Assembly (NCBI GenBank): GCA_001897075.1
Contig: MKRZ01000069.1
Location: 1-47,581 of the forward strand
Direction of reading: 5' to 3'
Length of the DNA: 47,581 nt
From: Mesorhizobium sp. 61-13
GTDB taxonomy: Bacteria; Pseudomonadota; Alphaproteobacteria; Rhizobiales; Rhizobiaceae
Of this stretch, positions 35,297 to 43,516 are shown one piece after another. Position numbers and translations under genes: made by a program. How positions within the stretch are numbered: position 1 is the stretch's first letter; each line of letters opens with the position of its first letter. The notes below the pieces were generated by a model, which made no database searches, was not told the DNA's origin, and worked only from the letters and a program-made list of their open reading frames with translations.

Positions 35297-36196
35297 ATGA
35301 GCATTCTTCTCAATCACAGGACGCGCGTCGTCGTTCAGGGCCTGACCGGCAAGATCGGCAGCTTCCACGCAGCAGACATGAAGCGCTACGGCACCAATGT
35401 CGTGGGTGGCATCACGCCGGGCAAAGGCGGCATGGATCACAACGGCATCCCGGTGTTCAACACCGTCAAGGGCGCGGTGCGCGAGACCGGGGCCGAGGCC
35501 AGCATCGTGTTCGTTCCGCCGCCCTTTGCAGCGGATTCGATCATGGAAGCGGCCGACGCCGGCATCAAGTTCTGCGTCTGCATAACCGACGGCATCCCTT
35601 CCCAGGACATGATGCGGGTGAAGCGCTATATGCGCCGCTTCCGCTACGAAGACCGCATGCGGCTGATCGGCCCCAACTGCGCCGGCATGATCACGCCCGG
35701 ACAGGCGATGATGGGCATCATGCCCGGCCATATCTATCTGCCGGGACGTGTCGGCATTGTTGGCCGGTCCGGAACTTTGGGTTATGAAGCTGCCTCGCAG
35801 ATGAAGGAACTCGGCATTGGCGTTTCGACCAGTGTCGGCATCGGTGGCGATCCCATTAACGGTTCGTCATTCCTCGATATCCTAAAGCTGTTCGAACAGG
35901 ATCCGGACACCGACGCTGTCGTCATGATCGGCGAGATCGGCGGACCGCAGGAGGCAGAGGCGGCCGAATGGGCCAGGCACAACATGCGCAAGCCGCTGAT
36001 CGCGTACATCGCCGGCCTGTCTGCGCCGAAAGGCAAGCGCATGGGCCATGCGGGCGCCATCATCTCGGCCTTCGGCGAGTCGGCGCAGGAGAAGGTGGAA
36101 ATCCTGCGCGACGCCGGCGTGACCATCGTGCCGACGCCAGCCGCATTCGGACCGACAGTTGCAAGCGTCCTCGAACAGCACCAGAAGGCCGCCTGA
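35297..36196 (+). CDS. mtkB: Malate-CoA ligase (malate thiokinase) alpha subunit
   Basis: The partner of MtkA. The 299-aa protein has the CoA-binding Rossmann domain (VVVQGLTGKIGSFH, GGITPGKGG), the GPNCAGMITPG segment, and the phospho-histidine loop KRMGHAGAIISAFG near residue 250, all as in succinyl-CoA synthetase alpha. AGGGAGGA precedes ATG 35297. The C-terminus ends EQHQKAA. A 9-bp GC-rich hairpin separates it from hprA. Confidence 0.94.
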   Translation: MSILLNHRTRVVVQGLTGKIGSFHAADMKRYGTNVVGGITPGKGGMDHNGIPVFNTVKGAVRETGAEASIVFVPPPFAADSIMEAADAGIKFCVCITDGIPSQDMMRVKRYMRRFRYEDRMRLIGPNCAGMITPGQAMMGIMPGHIYLPGRVGIVGRSGTLGYEAASQMKELGIGVSTSVGIGGDPINGSSFLDILKLFEQDPDTDAVVMIGEIGGPQEAEAAEWARHNMRKPLIAYIAGLSAPKGKRMGHAGAIISAFGESAQEKVEILRDAGVTIVPTPAAFGPTVASVLEQHQKAA

Positions 36197-36213
36197 CCCG
36201 ACCAAGGTGCATA

Positions 36214-36235
36214 GGGGCCGGCGCAAGCCGGCCCC
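36214..36235 (+). other. Intercistronic hairpin between mtkB and hprA
   Basis: A perfect 9-bp stem GGGGCCGGC (36214-36222) and GCCGGCCCC (36227-36235) closed by a GCAA loop, a stable GNRA tetraloop. No U tract, so it is more likely a stabiliser or processing signal than a terminator. Confidence 0.65.
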
Positions 36236-36260
36236 GATCCCATAAAAGCAGAGAGTGGAT

Positions 36261-37229
36261 ATGAAGCCTCGTGTAATCGTTACCCGTCGCTGGCCGGCAG
36301 CGGTCGAGCAGTTGCTGGCCGAGAATTTCGATGCGACCTTCAACCGGGGCGACGTGCCGCTCACAGCAACGCAGCTCAAGGCTGCGTTTTTGAATTTTGA
36401 CGCGATCCTGCCGACCGTCAGTGACAAGCTGCCGAGGGCGGTTTTTCCGGAAGCGGATATCCGCACCAGGCTCATCGCCAACTACGGCGTCGGCTTCAGC
36501 CATATCGACATCGATGCCGCGCGCGACCACAATATCGCCGTCACCAACACCCCCGGCGTCTTGACCGACTGCACGGCTGACATCGCGCTCAGCCTGTTGC
36601 TGGCGGTTGCACGCCGGGCAGGTGAGGGCGAGCGCCAGTTGCGCGCCGGCGAATGGCACGGCTGGTGCCCGACCCACATGATCGGCACCAAGGTGACGGG
36701 CAAGACGCTTGGCATCATCGGCATGGGCCGCATCGGCAAGGCAGCCGCCAAGCGCGCGCATTTCGGCTTCGACATGGATATCGTTTTCTACAACCGCTCC
36801 AAGGTCGATGACGAAGAGACGCGCGCCATGGGCGCAAGGCAGCTCGGCTCGATCGAGGAGGTGCTGGCGCAATCCGACTTCGTGTCCCTGCATTGCCCGG
36901 GCGGGGCCGAGAACCGGCATCTCATCAATGCAGCCCGGCTTGCCGCAATGAAGAAGGGCGCGTTCCTCATCAATACCGCCCGCGGCGACGTCGTCGATCA
37001 GGACGCGCTGGTAGAGGCATTGGCAAGCGGCGGCATCGCCGGCGCCGGCCTCGACGTGTTTGCCAACGAGCCTGAAGTGCCGGCCGCGCTGGTCAAGATG
37101 GAGAATGTCGTGCTCTTGCCGCACCTCGGCAGTGCCACCGAGGAAACGCGCGTTGCCATGGGCATGAAGGCGTTTGAAAATCTCACGGCTTTCTTCGCCG
37201 GAAAGCCCCTACCAGATAAGGTAGCGTAA
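36261..37229 (+). CDS. hprA: Hydroxypyruvate/glyoxylate reductase (D-2-hydroxyacid dehydrogenase)
   Basis: Reduces hydroxypyruvate to D-glycerate in the serine cycle. The 322-aa protein has the D-2-hydroxyacid dehydrogenase layout: catalytic Arg region LIANYGVGFSHIDIDAA, NAD(P) loop IIGMGRIGKAAA near residue 155, INTARGDVVDQDAL with the second Arg, and the acid/base His in LPHLGSATEET near residue 287. ATG 36261 is chosen; GTG 36255 is six bases upstream. Glyoxylate reductase activity is common in the family and cannot be separated by sequence. It ends the serine-cycle operon, with a terminator 28 bp after the stop. Confidence 0.92.
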   Translation: MKPRVIVTRRWPAAVEQLLAENFDATFNRGDVPLTATQLKAAFLNFDAILPTVSDKLPRAVFPEADIRTRLIANYGVGFSHIDIDAARDHNIAVTNTPGVLTDCTADIALSLLLAVARRAGEGERQLRAGEWHGWCPTHMIGTKVTGKTLGIIGMGRIGKAAAKRAHFGFDMDIVFYNRSKVDDEETRAMGARQLGSIEEVLAQSDFVSLHCPGGAENRHLINAARLAAMKKGAFLINTARGDVVDQDALVEALASGGIAGAGLDVFANEPEVPAALVKMENVVLLPHLGSATEETRVAMGMKAFENLTAFFAGKPLPDKVA

Positions 37230-37257
37230 GCGCAGGCATTTAAAATTCTACTGTTTG

Positions 37258-37292
37258 GGCCCCGGACTTTTCAGTCCGGGGCCTTTGCTTTT
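37258..37292 (+). terminator. Rho-independent terminator after hprA
   Basis: A perfect 11-bp stem GGCCCCGGACT (37258-37268) and AGTCCGGGGCC (37273-37283) with a TTTC loop, followed by TTTGCTTTT. It separates the serine-cycle operon from the mgs-gmaS-mgd operon. Confidence 0.9.
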
Positions 37293-37433
37293 GTAAGCCG
37301 AATTCCGATTCACTGTTGATTCTGCAAAGGCTTAGCAAGGCCTCGCCATTTCGTGCCCGTTTGGGTGTGCAAAGGCGACGCAGCAATTTCTCCGGGAGCA
37401 TGCCGCGATTTTTCTTACGGGAATAAAAAATTC

Positions 37434-37470
37434 ATGACAGTTGAATTTGCTATTGGAACCTGTTAGCTTC
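37434..37470 (+). promoter_or_regulatory. AT-rich leader of the mgs operon with motif shared with the dmm leader
   Basis: Bases 37448-37464 (TGCTATTGGAACCTGTT) match 17041-17057 upstream of dmmD at 15 of 17 positions. TTGAAT (37441-37446) and TTAGCT (37463-37468), 16 bp apart, could be a weak sigma-70 promoter, in which case the motif fills the spacer, as an activator or repressor site might. The mgsA start is 41 bases downstream. Confidence 0.4.
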
Positions 37471-37504
37471 TTTTTCAGACATCAAACTGGCTGAGGTAAC
37501 GGCG

Positions 37505-38401
37505 ATGTGTGGAATTGTGGGACTGTTTTTGAAGGACAAGAAATTGGAGCCCCAGTTGGGCGCCCTGCTGTCCGAGATGCTGGTAACTATGACCGATCGC
37601 GGCCCGGACAGCGCCGGCATTGCCATCTACGGCAATGGCGCCAAGGGCCACGGCAAGCTCACCATCCAGTCGCCGAACCCGGAAGCTGATTTCAAGGGTC
37701 TCGACGCCGAGCTGGGCAAGAAGATCGGCACCAAGGTATCGTCGATCGTCAAGTCGACCCACGCGGTCTTCGACGTGCCGGTGGAAAAGCTTGAAGAGGC
37801 CCGCGCGGCAATCACCGAACTGCGCCCGAACGCCCGCGTCATGGGTGCTGGCGAAGCCATTGAAATCTACAAGGAAGTTGGTCTTCCTGCCGAAGTCGTG
37901 AAGCGCTTCGACGTCACCAAGATGAGCGGCAGCCACGGCATCGGCCACACCCGCATGGCGACCGAGTCGGCTGTCACCACCTTGGGCGCTCACCCCTTCT
38001 CGACCGGCCCGGACCAGTGCCTGGTTCACAACGGCTCGCTGTCGAACCACAACAATCTTCGTCGCGAGATGATCCGCGACGGCATGCGCTTCGAGACCGA
38101 GAACGACACCGAAGTCGCGGCTGCCTATCTCTCCTCCAAGATTGCCCACGGGCAGAACCTCGGCGAGGCGCTGGAATCGAGCCTCAACGATCTCGACGGC
38201 TTCTTCACCTTCGTCGTCGGCACCAAGAATGGCTTCGGCGTCGTTCGCGACCCGATTGCCTGCAAGCCCGCCGTCATGGCCGAAACCGACCAGTATGTCG
38301 CTTTCGGCTCGGAATACCGCGCGCTGGCCAACCTGCCCGGCATCGAGAATGCCCGGGTCTGGGAGCCGGAACCCTCAACCGTTTATTTCTGGGAGCACTG
38401 A
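37505..38401 (+). CDS. mgsA: N-methylglutamate synthase subunit A (glutamine-amidotransferase-like)
   Basis: The Ntn-hydrolase glutaminase-type domain of the three-part N-methylglutamate synthase, which swaps the amino group of glutamate for methylamine. The 298-aa protein starts MCGIVGLF with the catalytic Cys2. RGPDSAGIAIYG, SHGIGHTRMATES and FSTGPDQCLVHNGSLSNH match class II amidotransferases, and it is similar to GlxB-type proteins. ATG 37505 follows TGAGGTAA. mgsB starts 4 bp after the stop. First gene of the mgsABC-gmaS-mgdABCD cluster. Confidence 0.93.
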   Translation: MCGIVGLFLKDKKLEPQLGALLSEMLVTMTDRGPDSAGIAIYGNGAKGHGKLTIQSPNPEADFKGLDAELGKKIGTKVSSIVKSTHAVFDVPVEKLEEARAAITELRPNARVMGAGEAIEIYKEVGLPAEVVKRFDVTKMSGSHGIGHTRMATESAVTTLGAHPFSTGPDQCLVHNGSLSNHNNLRREMIRDGMRFETENDTEVAAAYLSSKIAHGQNLGEALESSLNDLDGFFTFVVGTKNGFGVVRDPIACKPAVMAETDQYVAFGSEYRALANLPGIENARVWEPEPSTVYFWEH

Positions 38402-38405
38402 GAGC

Positions 38406-39143
38406 ATGCACGCGACCAATCTGGCCACAGCTCCAGCGAGCAAAGTGAATTACGAACCGAAGGTGTTCGACCTCAGCAAGATCACCTTGCGTGAGTTCAA
38501 CCAGGCCCTTCATTCCATCCAGGACGGCACCAACGCCACCAGCTGGGAAGTTATCAACCCCAAGGGCAGCCATGCCGTGGCTGCCGGCGCAGAGCACCCG
38601 ATCTCGATCGATGTGAAGGGCAGCGTCGGCTATTACTGCGGCGGCATGAACCAGAAGAGCACGATCACCGTGCACGGTTCGGCAGGCCCGGGCGTCGGCG
38701 AAAACATGATGTCGGGCACCATCGTCGTTAAGGGCGATGCCAGCCAGTACGCCGGCGCGACCGGCCGTGGCGGCCTGCTCGTCATCGAAGGCAATGCGTC
38801 CTCGCGTTGCGGCATTTCGATGAAGGGCATCAACATCGTGGTGCGTGGCAACATCGGCCACATGTCGGCCTTCATGGCTCAGTCTGGCAACCTCGTGGTT
38901 CTCGGCGACGCCGGCGACGCCTTCGGCGACTCCATCTATGAGGCCCGCCTGTTCGTACGCGGCAAGGTCAAGAGCCTTGGCGCCGACTGCATCGAAAAGG
39001 AAATGCGCCCCGAGCACATCGAGATCCTCAAGGATCTGTTGGCGAAAGCGGGCATCACCGACGTCAAGCCGGAGGAATTCAAGCGCTACGGTTCCGCGCG
39101 CACCCTCTACAACTTCAATATCGACAACGCCGACGCGTACTGA
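38406..39143 (+). CDS. mgsB: N-methylglutamate synthase subunit B (glutamate synthase GXGXG domain)
   Basis: A 245-aa protein corresponding to the C-terminal GXGXG beta-helix domain of glutamate synthase. Glycine-rich repeats are plain: KGSVGYYCGGMNQKS, GPGVGENMMSGTIVVKGDA, GATGRGGLLVIEGNAS, GNIGHMSAFMAQSG and GDAGDAFGDS. It serves as a structural partner of the amidotransferase (MgsA) and FMN (MgsC) subunits. Start ATG 38406, 4 bp after mgsA; an open frame upstream inside mgsA is not used. mgsC follows after 8 bp. GlxC is the equivalent name in some annotations. Confidence 0.92.
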   Translation: MHATNLATAPASKVNYEPKVFDLSKITLREFNQALHSIQDGTNATSWEVINPKGSHAVAAGAEHPISIDVKGSVGYYCGGMNQKSTITVHGSAGPGVGENMMSGTIVVKGDASQYAGATGRGGLLVIEGNASSRCGISMKGINIVVRGNIGHMSAFMAQSGNLVVLGDAGDAFGDSIYEARLFVRGKVKSLGADCIEKEMRPEHIEILKDLLAKAGITDVKPEEFKRYGSARTLYNFNIDNADAY

Positions 39144-39151
39144 GGTAGAAC

Positions 39152-40480
39152 ATGTCCTATCATAATCCTCCTACTACACCGCGTGGATCGGCGACTTTCG
39201 ATCAATACAGCATGTCGGAAATCCGCCGCGCAGCGGCGACCGGCATCTATGACATCCGTGGTTCGGGCGCCAAGCGCAAGGTTCCACATTTCGACGACCT
39301 CCTGTTCCTCGGCGCTTCCATTTCGCGTTACCCGCTCGAGGGCTACCGCGAAAAATGCGAAACCAAGGTCACGCTCGGCACCCGCTTCGCCAAGAAGCCG
39401 ATCGAGCTGAAGATCCCGATCACGGTCGCCGGCATGAGCTTCGGCTCGCTGTCGGGCCCGGCCAAGGAAGCCCTCGGTCGCGGCGCGACCATTGCCGGCA
39501 CCTCGACCACCACCGGCGACGGTGGCATGACCGAGGAAGAGCGCGGCCATTCGCAGACCCTGGTCTACCAGTACCTGCCTTCCCGCTACGGCATGAACCC
39601 ACGCGACCTGCGTCGCGCCGACGCCATTGAAGTGGTTGTCGGTCAGGGCGCCAAGCCAGGCGGCGGCGGCATGCTGCTCGGCCAGAAGATTTCCGATCGC
39701 GTTGCCGAAATGCGCACGCTGCCCAAGGGCATCGACCAGCGTTCGGCTTGCCGTCACCCTGACTGGACGGGCCCGGACGATCTCGAGATCAAGATCCTCG
39801 AACTGCGCGAAATCACCGACTGGGAAAAGCCGATCTACGTCAAGATTGGCGGCGCGCGTCCTTACTACGACACGGCACTTGCAGTTAAGGCAGGCGCGGA
39901 TGTCGTCGTTCTCGACGGCATGCAGGGCGGCACCGCCGCCACGCAGGAAGTGTTCATCGAGCATGTCGGCCAGCCGACGCTCGCCTGCATTCGTCCTGCC
40001 GTTAAGGCGCTGCAGGATCTCGGCATGCACCGCAAGGTCCAGCTCATCGTCTCCGGCGGTATCCGCAACGGCGCCGATGTCGCCAAGGCTCTTGCGCTCG
40101 GTGCGGACGTCGTATCGGTTGGTACCGCTGCGCTTATCGCGCTCGGCGACAACGACCCTCGCTGGGAATCCGAATACCAGAAGCTCGGCACCACCGCCGG
40201 CTGCTACGACGACTGGCATGAAGGCAAGGATCCGGCTGGCATTACCACCCAGGACGCGGAACTGATGAAACGCGTCGACCCGATCGCCGCCGGTCGGCGT
40301 TTGGCGAACTACCTGAAAGTCATGACGCTGGAAGCGCAGACCATCGCGCGCGCCTGCGGCAAGAACCACGTGCATAACCTTGAGCCGGAAGATTTGTGTG
40401 CGTTGACGATCGAGGCCGCCGCCATGGCGCGCGTCCCGCTTGCCGGCACCAGTTGGATCCCCGGGCAGGGCGGTCTCTAA
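39152..40480 (+). CDS. mgsC: N-methylglutamate synthase subunit C (FMN-binding glutamate synthase domain)
   Basis: The catalytic FMN subunit, 442 aa, homologous to the central glutamate synthase domain. Typical segments are ITVAGMSFGSLSGPAKEAL, TSTTTGDGGMTEEER, QGAKPGGGGMLLGQKI, YVKIGGARPYYDTALAVKAG, VVLDGMQGGTAATQEVF and LIVSGGIRNGADVAKALALG. The iron-sulfur region near the C-terminus has GTTAGCYDDWHEG and a later Cys pair. With MgsA and MgsB it forms N-methylglutamate from methylamine and glutamate, or from the glutamylmethylamide made by GmaS. gmaS starts 37 bp after the stop. Confidence 0.94.
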   Translation: MSYHNPPTTPRGSATFDQYSMSEIRRAAATGIYDIRGSGAKRKVPHFDDLLFLGASISRYPLEGYREKCETKVTLGTRFAKKPIELKIPITVAGMSFGSLSGPAKEALGRGATIAGTSTTTGDGGMTEEERGHSQTLVYQYLPSRYGMNPRDLRRADAIEVVVGQGAKPGGGGMLLGQKISDRVAEMRTLPKGIDQRSACRHPDWTGPDDLEIKILELREITDWEKPIYVKIGGARPYYDTALAVKAGADVVVLDGMQGGTAATQEVFIEHVGQPTLACIRPAVKALQDLGMHRKVQLIVSGGIRNGADVAKALALGADVVSVGTAALIALGDNDPRWESEYQKLGTTAGCYDDWHEGKDPAGITTQDAELMKRVDPIAAGRRLANYLKVMTLEAQTIARACGKNHVHNLEPEDLCALTIEAAAMARVPLAGTSWIPGQGGL

Positions 40481-40516
40481 GCCATACCTCCGAAGCTACT
40501 AAACAGGGGAACTGCA

Positions 40517-41857
40517 ATGGGAACATTCGAGGCGAAACTGGAGGGATCGGCTGTGAGCGACCTTACCGACTATGCCAAGGCCCGTAATATCAAGTACTTC
40601 ATGGTAACTTTCACCGACATCTTCGGTGTCCAGAGAGCCAAGTTGGTTCCTGCACGCGCCATCGGTGACATGCAAAAGGACGGAGCTGGCTTTGCCGGCT
40701 TCGCCACCTGGCTGGATTTGACCCCGGCCCACCCGGACATGCTGGCAGTGCCGGATCCGTCCTCCGTCATCCAGCTTCCCTGGAAGCCGGAAGTCGCATG
40801 GCTCGCTTCCGACTGCGTCATGGAAGGCAAGAGCGTCGACCAGGCTCCGCGCAACACGCTGAAGCGTCTCGTCGCCGAAGCAGCCAAGGAAGGCATCCGC
40901 GTCAAGACCGGTGTCGAGCCGGAGTTCTTCCTGACGACGCCGGACGGCAAGCTCATCTCCGATGAACTCGACCGTTCGAACAAGCCTTGCTACGACCAGC
41001 AGGCCGTCATGCGCCGCTACGACATCATCGCCGAAGTTGCAGACGCGATGCTCGAACTCGGCTGGGAGCCGTATCAGAACGACCACGAGGACGCCAACGG
41101 CCAGTTCGAAATGAACTGGGCTTACGATGATGTTCTCGCGACCGCCGACAAGTACTCGTTCTTCAAGTTCATGATGAAGACGGTTGCCGAAAAGCACGGC
41201 TTGCGGGCCACCTTCATGCCGAAGCCGTTCCCGGGCCTGACCGGCAATGGCTGCCATGCGCACATCTCCGCATGGGACCTGACCGGCAAGAAGAACGTGT
41301 TTGCCGACAAGAACGCCAAGGACGGCCTGTCCGAGCGCGGCATGCACTTCCTCGGCGGCATCATGAAGCACGCTTCCGGCATGGCCGCCATCACCAACCC
41401 GACGGTCAATTCCTATAAGCGCATCAACGCTCCGCGCACCACCTCGGGCGCAACCTGGGCACCGAACACGGTGACCTGGACCGGCAACAACCGCACCCAC
41501 ATGGTTCGCGTTCCGGGCCCGGGCCGCTTCGAGCTTCGTCTGCCCGACGGCGCGTCCAATCCGTACCTGATGCAGGCCGTCATCGTTGCGGCCGGTCTCA
41601 GCGGACTGCGCAGCAAGGCTGATCCGGGCAAGCGCAGCGACATCAACATGTACCAGGACGGCCATACGGTGAAGTCGGGTCCGAAGCTGCCGCTGAACCT
41701 GCTTGACGCCATCCGCATGTTCGACAAGGACAAGGAACTGAAGGCGGCCCTGGGCGAAGACCTGTCCAACGGCTTCATCAAGCTGAAGATGCAGGAGTGG
41801 AATTCCTACACCACCCACTTCACGCAATGGGAAGTCGACAACACGCTCGATTGTTGA
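40517..41857 (+). CDS. gmaS: Gamma-glutamylmethylamide synthetase
   Basis: A glutamine-synthetase-family ligase that joins methylamine to glutamate with ATP. The 446-aa protein has the GS beta-grasp start (KYFMVTFTDIFGVQRAKLVPA), then catalytic-domain motifs: VEPEFFLT, DANGQFEMNWAYDD, the ATP-site FMPKPFPGLTGNGCHAHIS, NSYKRINAPRTTSG, and the RVPGPGRFELRLPDGASNPYL end. This GlnT-like form in an mgs/mgd cluster is diagnostic of the N-methylglutamate pathway; ordinary GlnA would not sit here. ATG 40517 has AGGGG 11 bases upstream. A GC-rich hairpin follows before mgdA. Confidence 0.95.
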   Translation: MGTFEAKLEGSAVSDLTDYAKARNIKYFMVTFTDIFGVQRAKLVPARAIGDMQKDGAGFAGFATWLDLTPAHPDMLAVPDPSSVIQLPWKPEVAWLASDCVMEGKSVDQAPRNTLKRLVAEAAKEGIRVKTGVEPEFFLTTPDGKLISDELDRSNKPCYDQQAVMRRYDIIAEVADAMLELGWEPYQNDHEDANGQFEMNWAYDDVLATADKYSFFKFMMKTVAEKHGLRATFMPKPFPGLTGNGCHAHISAWDLTGKKNVFADKNAKDGLSERGMHFLGGIMKHASGMAAITNPTVNSYKRINAPRTTSGATWAPNTVTWTGNNRTHMVRVPGPGRFELRLPDGASNPYLMQAVIVAAGLSGLRSKADPGKRSDINMYQDGHTVKSGPKLPLNLLDAIRMFDKDKELKAALGEDLSNGFIKLKMQEWNSYTTHFTQWEVDNTLDC

Positions 41858-41873
41858 TCGGCAACATATCCAG

Positions 41874-41899
41874 CACCGCGGCGCTTGCGCGCCGCGGTG
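41874..41899 (+). other. Intercistronic hairpin between gmaS and mgdA
   Basis: A perfect 11-bp stem CACCGCGGCGC (41874-41884) and GCGCCGCGGTG (41889-41899), TTGC loop, followed by TTCCATT. The U run is poor, so it may attenuate rather than stop transcription, giving less mgd than gmaS mRNA. Confidence 0.6.
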
Positions 41900-41945
41900 T
41901 TCCATTGACCCGAACATGAATCCCGCGCAGCGGAATATGGATGTC

Positions 41946-43196
41946 ATGAAGTATTCGATTTTTTCTTTGGCGCGGGCGGCTTTGTCGAGCCACAAGAACT
42001 GGGGCCGTGCCTGGCGCGACCCGGCGCCCAAGAGCCACTACGACGTGGTCATCATCGGCGGCGGCGGTCATGGTCTTGCGACCGCCTATTTCCTGGCCAA
42101 GGAGTACGGCATCCGCAACATCGCGGTGCTGGAAAAGGGCTGGATCGGCTCCGGCAACGCCGGCCGCAACACCACCATCATCCGCTCCAACTACATGCTT
42201 CCGGGCAACACCAGCTTCTATGAGCTGTCGATGAAGCTCTGGGAACGCATGGAGCAGGACCTCAACTACAACACGATGGTCAGCCAGCGCGGCATCATCA
42301 ATCTTTACCATTCCGACGCCCAGCGCGACGCGTTCGCGCGGCGCGGCAATGCGATGCGGATCAACGGCATCGACGCCGAGCTTCTCGACGCCACCGAGAT
42401 CCGCAAGATCTTGCCCTTCCTGAACTACGACAATGCGCGCTTCCCCATCCAGGGCGGCTTGATGCAGCGTCGCGGCGGCACCGCCCGTCACGATGCCGTG
42501 GTCTGGGGCTATGCCCGCGCGGCCGACGAGTTCGGCGTGGACATCATCCAGAATTGCGAAGTGACCGGCTTCCAGCGCACCAACGGGCGCATCACGGGTG
42601 TCGAGACCAGTCGCGGCATCATCGGCGCCGGCAAGGTCGGCATGGCGGTTGCCGGCAGTTCCTCGCGCGTTGCGGCAATGGCCGGCCTGCGTCTGCCGAT
42701 CGAAAGCCACGTCCTCCAGGCGTTCGTGTCGGAAGCCATCAAGCCGCTGATCCCGGGCGTCGTTACCTTCGGCGCCGGCCACTTCTATGTCAGCCAGTCC
42801 GACAAGGGCGGCCTTGTCTTCGGCGGCGATCTCGACGGTTACAATTCCTATGCCCAGCGCGGCAACATGCCGGTGATGGAAGACGTCTGCGAAGGCGGCA
42901 TGGCGATCATGCCGATGATCGGGCGCGTGCGGCTGCTGCGCCAATGGGGCGGCATCATGGACATGTCGATGGACGGCACGCCGATCATCGACAAGACGCC
43001 GGTCGACGGGCTCTACCTCAACGCTGGCTGGTGCTACGGCGGCTTCAAGGCGACGCCTGCCTCAGGGCTGGTCTTTGCCCATCTTCTGGCGCGCGACGAG
43101 CCGCATGAGGAAGGCAGACGCTTCCGCCTCGACCGTTTCCGGCGCGGCGCGATGATCGACGAAAAGGGCCAGGGCGCCCAACCAAACCTGCATTAA
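41946..43196 (+). CDS. mgdA: N-methylglutamate dehydrogenase subunit A (SoxB-like FAD protein)
   Basis: Homologous to sarcosine oxidase beta subunit; oxidises the N-methyl group of N-methylglutamate, releasing glutamate and a C1 unit. From ATG 41946 it is 416 aa (MKYSIFSLARAALSSHKNWG), matching the SoxB start; ATG codons at 41916 and 41937 are in frame. The FAD loop is VVIIGGGGHGLATAYF near residue 37, followed by GNAGRNTTIIRSNYML, MQRRGGTARHDAV and the C-terminal AGWCYGGFKATPASG. mgdB follows after 17 bp. The subunit order A, B, C, D equals soxBDAG. Confidence 0.94.
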   Translation: MKYSIFSLARAALSSHKNWGRAWRDPAPKSHYDVVIIGGGGHGLATAYFLAKEYGIRNIAVLEKGWIGSGNAGRNTTIIRSNYMLPGNTSFYELSMKLWERMEQDLNYNTMVSQRGIINLYHSDAQRDAFARRGNAMRINGIDAELLDATEIRKILPFLNYDNARFPIQGGLMQRRGGTARHDAVVWGYARAADEFGVDIIQNCEVTGFQRTNGRITGVETSRGIIGAGKVGMAVAGSSSRVAAMAGLRLPIESHVLQAFVSEAIKPLIPGVVTFGAGHFYVSQSDKGGLVFGGDLDGYNSYAQRGNMPVMEDVCEGGMAIMPMIGRVRLLRQWGGIMDMSMDGTPIIDKTPVDGLYLNAGWCYGGFKATPASGLVFAHLLARDEPHEEGRRFRLDRFRRGAMIDEKGQGAQPNLH

Positions 43197-43213
43197 ACAA
43201 GCGAGACTGGCGA

Positions 43214-43516
43214 ATGCGTATTGCATGTCCCTTCTGCGGCGCACGCGACTCGGGCGAGTTTACTTACCTTGGCGACGCCTCACCGAAACGGCCTGACGCT
43301 CCGATCGACGGCGGCACGGCTGTCGAGGATCAATTCTACGACTACGTCTACCTGCGCGATAACGTGGCCGGGCTCACCCGTGAATACTGGTACCACGGTG
43401 GTGGCTGCCGGTCCTGGCTGATTGCCGAGCGCAGCACGACAACCCATGAATTCAAGTCGGTAACGGCAGCCCCCGGTGCGGGTGCCGCGAAGGCGAAGCA
43501 AGCAGGAGAACGGTGA
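43214..43516 (+). CDS. mgdB: N-methylglutamate dehydrogenase subunit B (SoxD-like)
   Basis: The small delta-type subunit, 100 aa. It has the zinc-site start MRIACPFCGARDSGEFTYLG with Cys5 and Cys8, then FYDYVYLRDNVAGL and the YWYHGGGCRSWLIAER block with the later Cys and His. The alanine- and lysine-rich tail is variable in the family. ATG 43214 is clear. Its stop overlaps the start of mgdC. Confidence 0.94.
   Translation: MRIACPFCGARDSGEFTYLGDASPKRPDAPIDGGTAVEDQFYDYVYLRDNVAGLTREYWYHGGGCRSWLIAERSTTTHEFKSVTAAPGAGAAKAKQAGER

Noticed and set aside
34100-36196. Succinyl-CoA synthetase sucCD
   Set aside because: Fold is the same, but the position between malyl-CoA lyase and hydroxypyruvate reductase assigns the pair to malate-CoA ligase.
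37454-37468. Sigma-54 promoter before mgsA
   Set aside because: The GG and GC doublets are 9 rather than 10 bases apart and the flanking bases do not fit the consensus.
40517-41857. Ordinary glutamine synthetase
   Set aside because: Located between mgsABC and mgdABCD and of the GlnT/GmaS type; gamma-glutamylmethylamide synthetase explains the context better.
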